The notes under the pieces were generated by a model. It ran no database searches. It was not told where the DNA came from and worked only from the letters and a program-made list of their open reading frames with translations. Below, piece by piece: positions 5,067 through 6,167 of a stretch of DNA of 6,167 nt. Each line of letters starts with the position of its first letter. Position 1 is the stretch's first letter. A program made the translations under genes and the position numbers. The DNA lies in contig JACPMD010000008.1 of assembly GCA_016186235.1 (NCBI GenBank), positions 1 to 6,167 of the forward strand. Reading direction: 5' to 3'. The DNA comes from Candidatus Roizmanbacteria bacterium (GTDB lineage: Bacteria; Patescibacteriota; Microgenomatia; UBA1406; GWC2-37-13).

Positions 5067-5354
5067 ATGCATATGACAAGACCAAAAAAATATTGGTCTG
5101 GCACAGTCACAAAACACAGCAACGCGCTTGATTTAGAAAAAGAAGTATTTACGTGGAATGACCCTAAAAAAATAGCAGCAAGTTTGAAAAACTCTGCTGA
5201 ACAAAGCACCCGAAGAAAAGCTCCACCCTTTCAATCTGCGATGAGCATGCTCAATTTTTACATCAACCGCGCAGGAAAACATTTAAAACCAGAGAGAAGA
5301 AAAATCCTTAATGAAGCAAAAACAGAATTAAGGAAATTGTTCAAAAGAGCCTAG
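5067..5354 (+). CDS. DUF3175 family protein
   Basis: 95 residues, 93 if ATG 5073 is the start. The sequence matches my recollection of DUF3175 over its whole length: KKYWSGTVTKHSNALDLE near the start, then VFTWNDPKKIAASLK (28-41), the conserved block AEQSTRRKAPPFQSAMSMLN (44-63), FYINRAGKHL, and a basic C-terminal helix ERRKILNEAKTELRKLF. No function is established. It is small, basic and helical with no signal peptide, so cytoplasmic. There is no Shine-Dalgarno before either ATG. TAAAAT (5061-5066) ends 6 bases before ATG 5073, so a leaderless start at 5073 is plausible, but no -35 box fits. It lies 17 bases before the MOSC gene. Arg codons are mostly AGA, as in the MOSC gene and unlike the PBP-like gene. 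Confidence 0.85.
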   Translation: MHMTRPKKYWSGTVTKHSNALDLEKEVFTWNDPKKIAASLKNSAEQSTRRKAPPFQSAMSMLNFYINRAGKHLKPERRKILNEAKTELRKLFKRA

Positions 5355-5366
5355 TAATGATATAAT
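5337..5366 (+). promoter_or_regulatory. Extended -10 promoter directly before the MOSC gene
   Basis: TGATATAAT (5358-5366) is a perfect extended -10 element. TTGTTC (5337-5342) at 18 bases upstream is a half-matching -35, inside the end of the DUF3175 gene. The -10 box ends 5 bases before ATG 5372, so transcription would start on or next to the A of the ATG. This gives the MOSC gene its own promoter despite the short gap. Confidence 0.55.
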
Positions 5367-5371
5367 TTAGT

Positions 5372-5956
5372 ATGAGTGTCGAAACAGAGCCAGAATTTGA
5401 AACAACTATCGAATTAGAGCCAGCTTCTCCAATTGTCTTAGCGATCTATACAAGTCCTGGAATGGGAGAACCGATGGAGTATCACGACTCAATTTTAGCA
5501 ATTGCGGGTGAAGGACTCGAAGGAGACCGCTATAAAAGAAGAGGTGCATGGTCAGAGGAAAGAACTGGTGTACCAGGAAGAAGACCGGATGATGATCGCC
5601 AAGTTACATTTATTTCAAGTGTCGGTATCGAAGAAGCAAATAAAGAACTTGAAGCTCTTGGTAAAGAACCATTCGAGCCGCAATTCACAAGGAGAAACAT
5701 TGTTGTCTCAATGTCTCCAGAACACTTAAGCGCATTGAACGGTAAAGGATTTATGGTTGGAGACGTCCTTATGGAAGGTACTTACTTATGCACGCCGTGT
5801 ACAAGACCAGCAATGGTGTCGGGAAGAGGACTCGAAGTTGGGAAAGCTTTTGAGAGAGCATTCCAAGGGCGAGGAGGGTTAGGAGCGCGCATAAAGGATA
5901 CGAGAATGATTCATGTTGGAGATAAAATCACCATTCTTCCTCAAATAAAGAGGTAG
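5372..5956 (+). CDS. MOSC-domain protein (stand-alone)
   Basis: 194 residues. After an acidic, probably flexible N-terminus (1-18), the MOSC domain runs from about 20 to 190: IVLAIYTSPGMGEP, AGEGLEGDRYKRRGAW (45-60), RQVTFISSVGIEEAN (76-90), FTRRNIVVS (105-113), FMVGDVLMEGTYLCTPC (127-143) and RGGLGARI (167-174) with the closing HVGDKITIL. Cys140 is at the position of the conserved MOSC cysteine; Cys143 makes a CxxC. MOSC proteins bind the molybdenum cofactor or carry sulfur on that Cys, as in the Moco sulfurase C-terminus and the YiiM/YcbX-type reductases of N-hydroxylated compounds. Which applies here is unknown, and no molybdopterin gene is nearby. The insert GVPGRRPDDD (66-75) occurs at a similar place in some family members. 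No Shine-Dalgarno is present; the promoter box adjoins the ATG. The gene ends 2 bases from the stop of the opposing gene. Confidence 0.9.
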   Translation: MSVETEPEFETTIELEPASPIVLAIYTSPGMGEPMEYHDSILAIAGEGLEGDRYKRRGAWSEERTGVPGRRPDDDRQVTFISSVGIEEANKELEALGKEPFEPQFTRRNIVVSMSPEHLSALNGKGFMVGDVLMEGTYLCTPCTRPAMVSGRGLEVGKAFERAFQGRGGLGARIKDTRMIHVGDKITILPQIKR

Positions 5957-5967
5957 TACTACTCTTT
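5947..5967. terminator. Palindrome at the joined stop codons, possible two-way terminator
   Basis: GTAGTACTAC (5953-5962) is a perfect 10-bp palindrome holding both TAG stop codons, the MOSC one on + and the unknown gene's on -. Around it AAAGAG (5947-5952) can pair with CTCTTT (5962-5967) to close a 9-base loop, with T-rich sequence after it on + and a short run on -. The stem is weak and AT-rich, so termination is uncertain. Confidence 0.3.
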
Positions 5968-6165
5968 TCTGTATTCTTCCCTATCTTCTTTAGGCTGGCC
6001 TTTCTTCATCAATTTTTTATACATTGTTGCTTCTTTTATAAATTCTGGTTTTGGACTTCCATCGGAATTCCTCGTATCAACCCAGTTATATCGTTCTACG
6101 AATCGGAGATAAAATCCAAAAGGATCGACCATGCGAAAATCTGGATAATAAAAACGTCTTTTTAG
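5959..6165 (-). CDS. C-terminal part of an unrecognised protein (5' end outside window)
   Basis: The - strand frame is open from the right edge to TAG (5961-5959) and gives 68 residues. It begins with an aromatic-rich part (RRFYYPDFRMVDPFGFYLRF), goes on with ERYNWVDTRNSDGSPKPEF, and ends in a highly charged, lysine/glutamate-rich helix-like tail (KKLMKKGQPKEDREEYRKE). The composition and lack of stops support real coding, but I do not recognise a family. The tail looks cytoplasmic or surface-exposed; no membrane segment is visible in this part. It converges on the MOSC gene with 2 bases between the stops. Confidence 0.6.
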   Translation of the reverse strand, partial: LKRRFYYPDFRMVDPFGFYLRFVERYNWVDTRNSDGSPKPEFIKEATMYKKLMKKGQPKEDREEYRKE

Positions 6166-6167
6166 CG

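Noticed and set aside
5502..5729. 75-codon + strand ORF in the MOSC gene
   Set aside because: Out-of-frame shadow of the conserved MOSC domain.

Overview
The window looks like part of a small bacterial genome of the Candidate Phyla Radiation (Patescibacteria), perhaps a Microgenomates-type lineage. This is inference. It rests on the moderate-to-low GC, a surface-gene cluster of sortase, divergent penicillin-binding-protein-like protein and short membrane-anchored LysM protein, a His-rich lipid- or membrane-anchored protein of a type I associate with CPR bacteria and some archaea, and compact gene packing with touching stop codons. No rRNA, tRNA, CRISPR array or insertion sequence was found.

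Left part (1-2155, + strand): the last 68 codons of a sortase, then a promoter and a two-gene cell-envelope unit. The first gene is a two-TM, GT51-like protein of 464 residues whose transglycosylase motifs II and III and transpeptidase SxxK motif are all degraded. The second is a 139-residue TM + Pro/Thr linker + LysM-like protein behind a perfect Shine-Dalgarno sequence. All three should act at the outer face of the membrane: covalent protein anchoring, glycan synthesis or binding, and glycan binding.

Middle (2152-3517): a small MerR-type regulator gene on the - strand meets the LysM gene tail to tail, sharing TTAA for both stop codons. Upstream of it lies about 1 kb with no convincing gene. 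This stretch is very AT-rich but holds a start-less, protein-like reading frame, an imperfect direct repeat, competing RNA stems, a long inverted repeat and a strongly pyrimidine-biased tract.

Right-centre (3518-5015, - strand): an NADPH-dependent medium-chain dehydrogenase/reductase (quinone-oxidoreductase-like, no Zn ligands) followed 43 bases later by the His-rich membrane-anchored protein.

Right (5067-6167): divergently from the reductase run a DUF3175 gene and, 17 bases later, a MOSC-domain gene with a perfect extended -10 box directly in front of its ATG. An unrecognised - strand gene enters from the right edge and ends 2 bases from the MOSC stop, the two stop codons lying inside a 10-bp palindrome. 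Several genes here have no Shine-Dalgarno and have -10-like boxes placed so that transcription would start at the start codon, which suggests leaderless mRNAs alongside SD-led genes such as the LysM gene.

The most interesting points are the likely pseudo-enzyme PBP, the gene desert with its structured or decayed content, and the mixture of leaderless and SD-led starts. I do not see a clear new multi-gene system.
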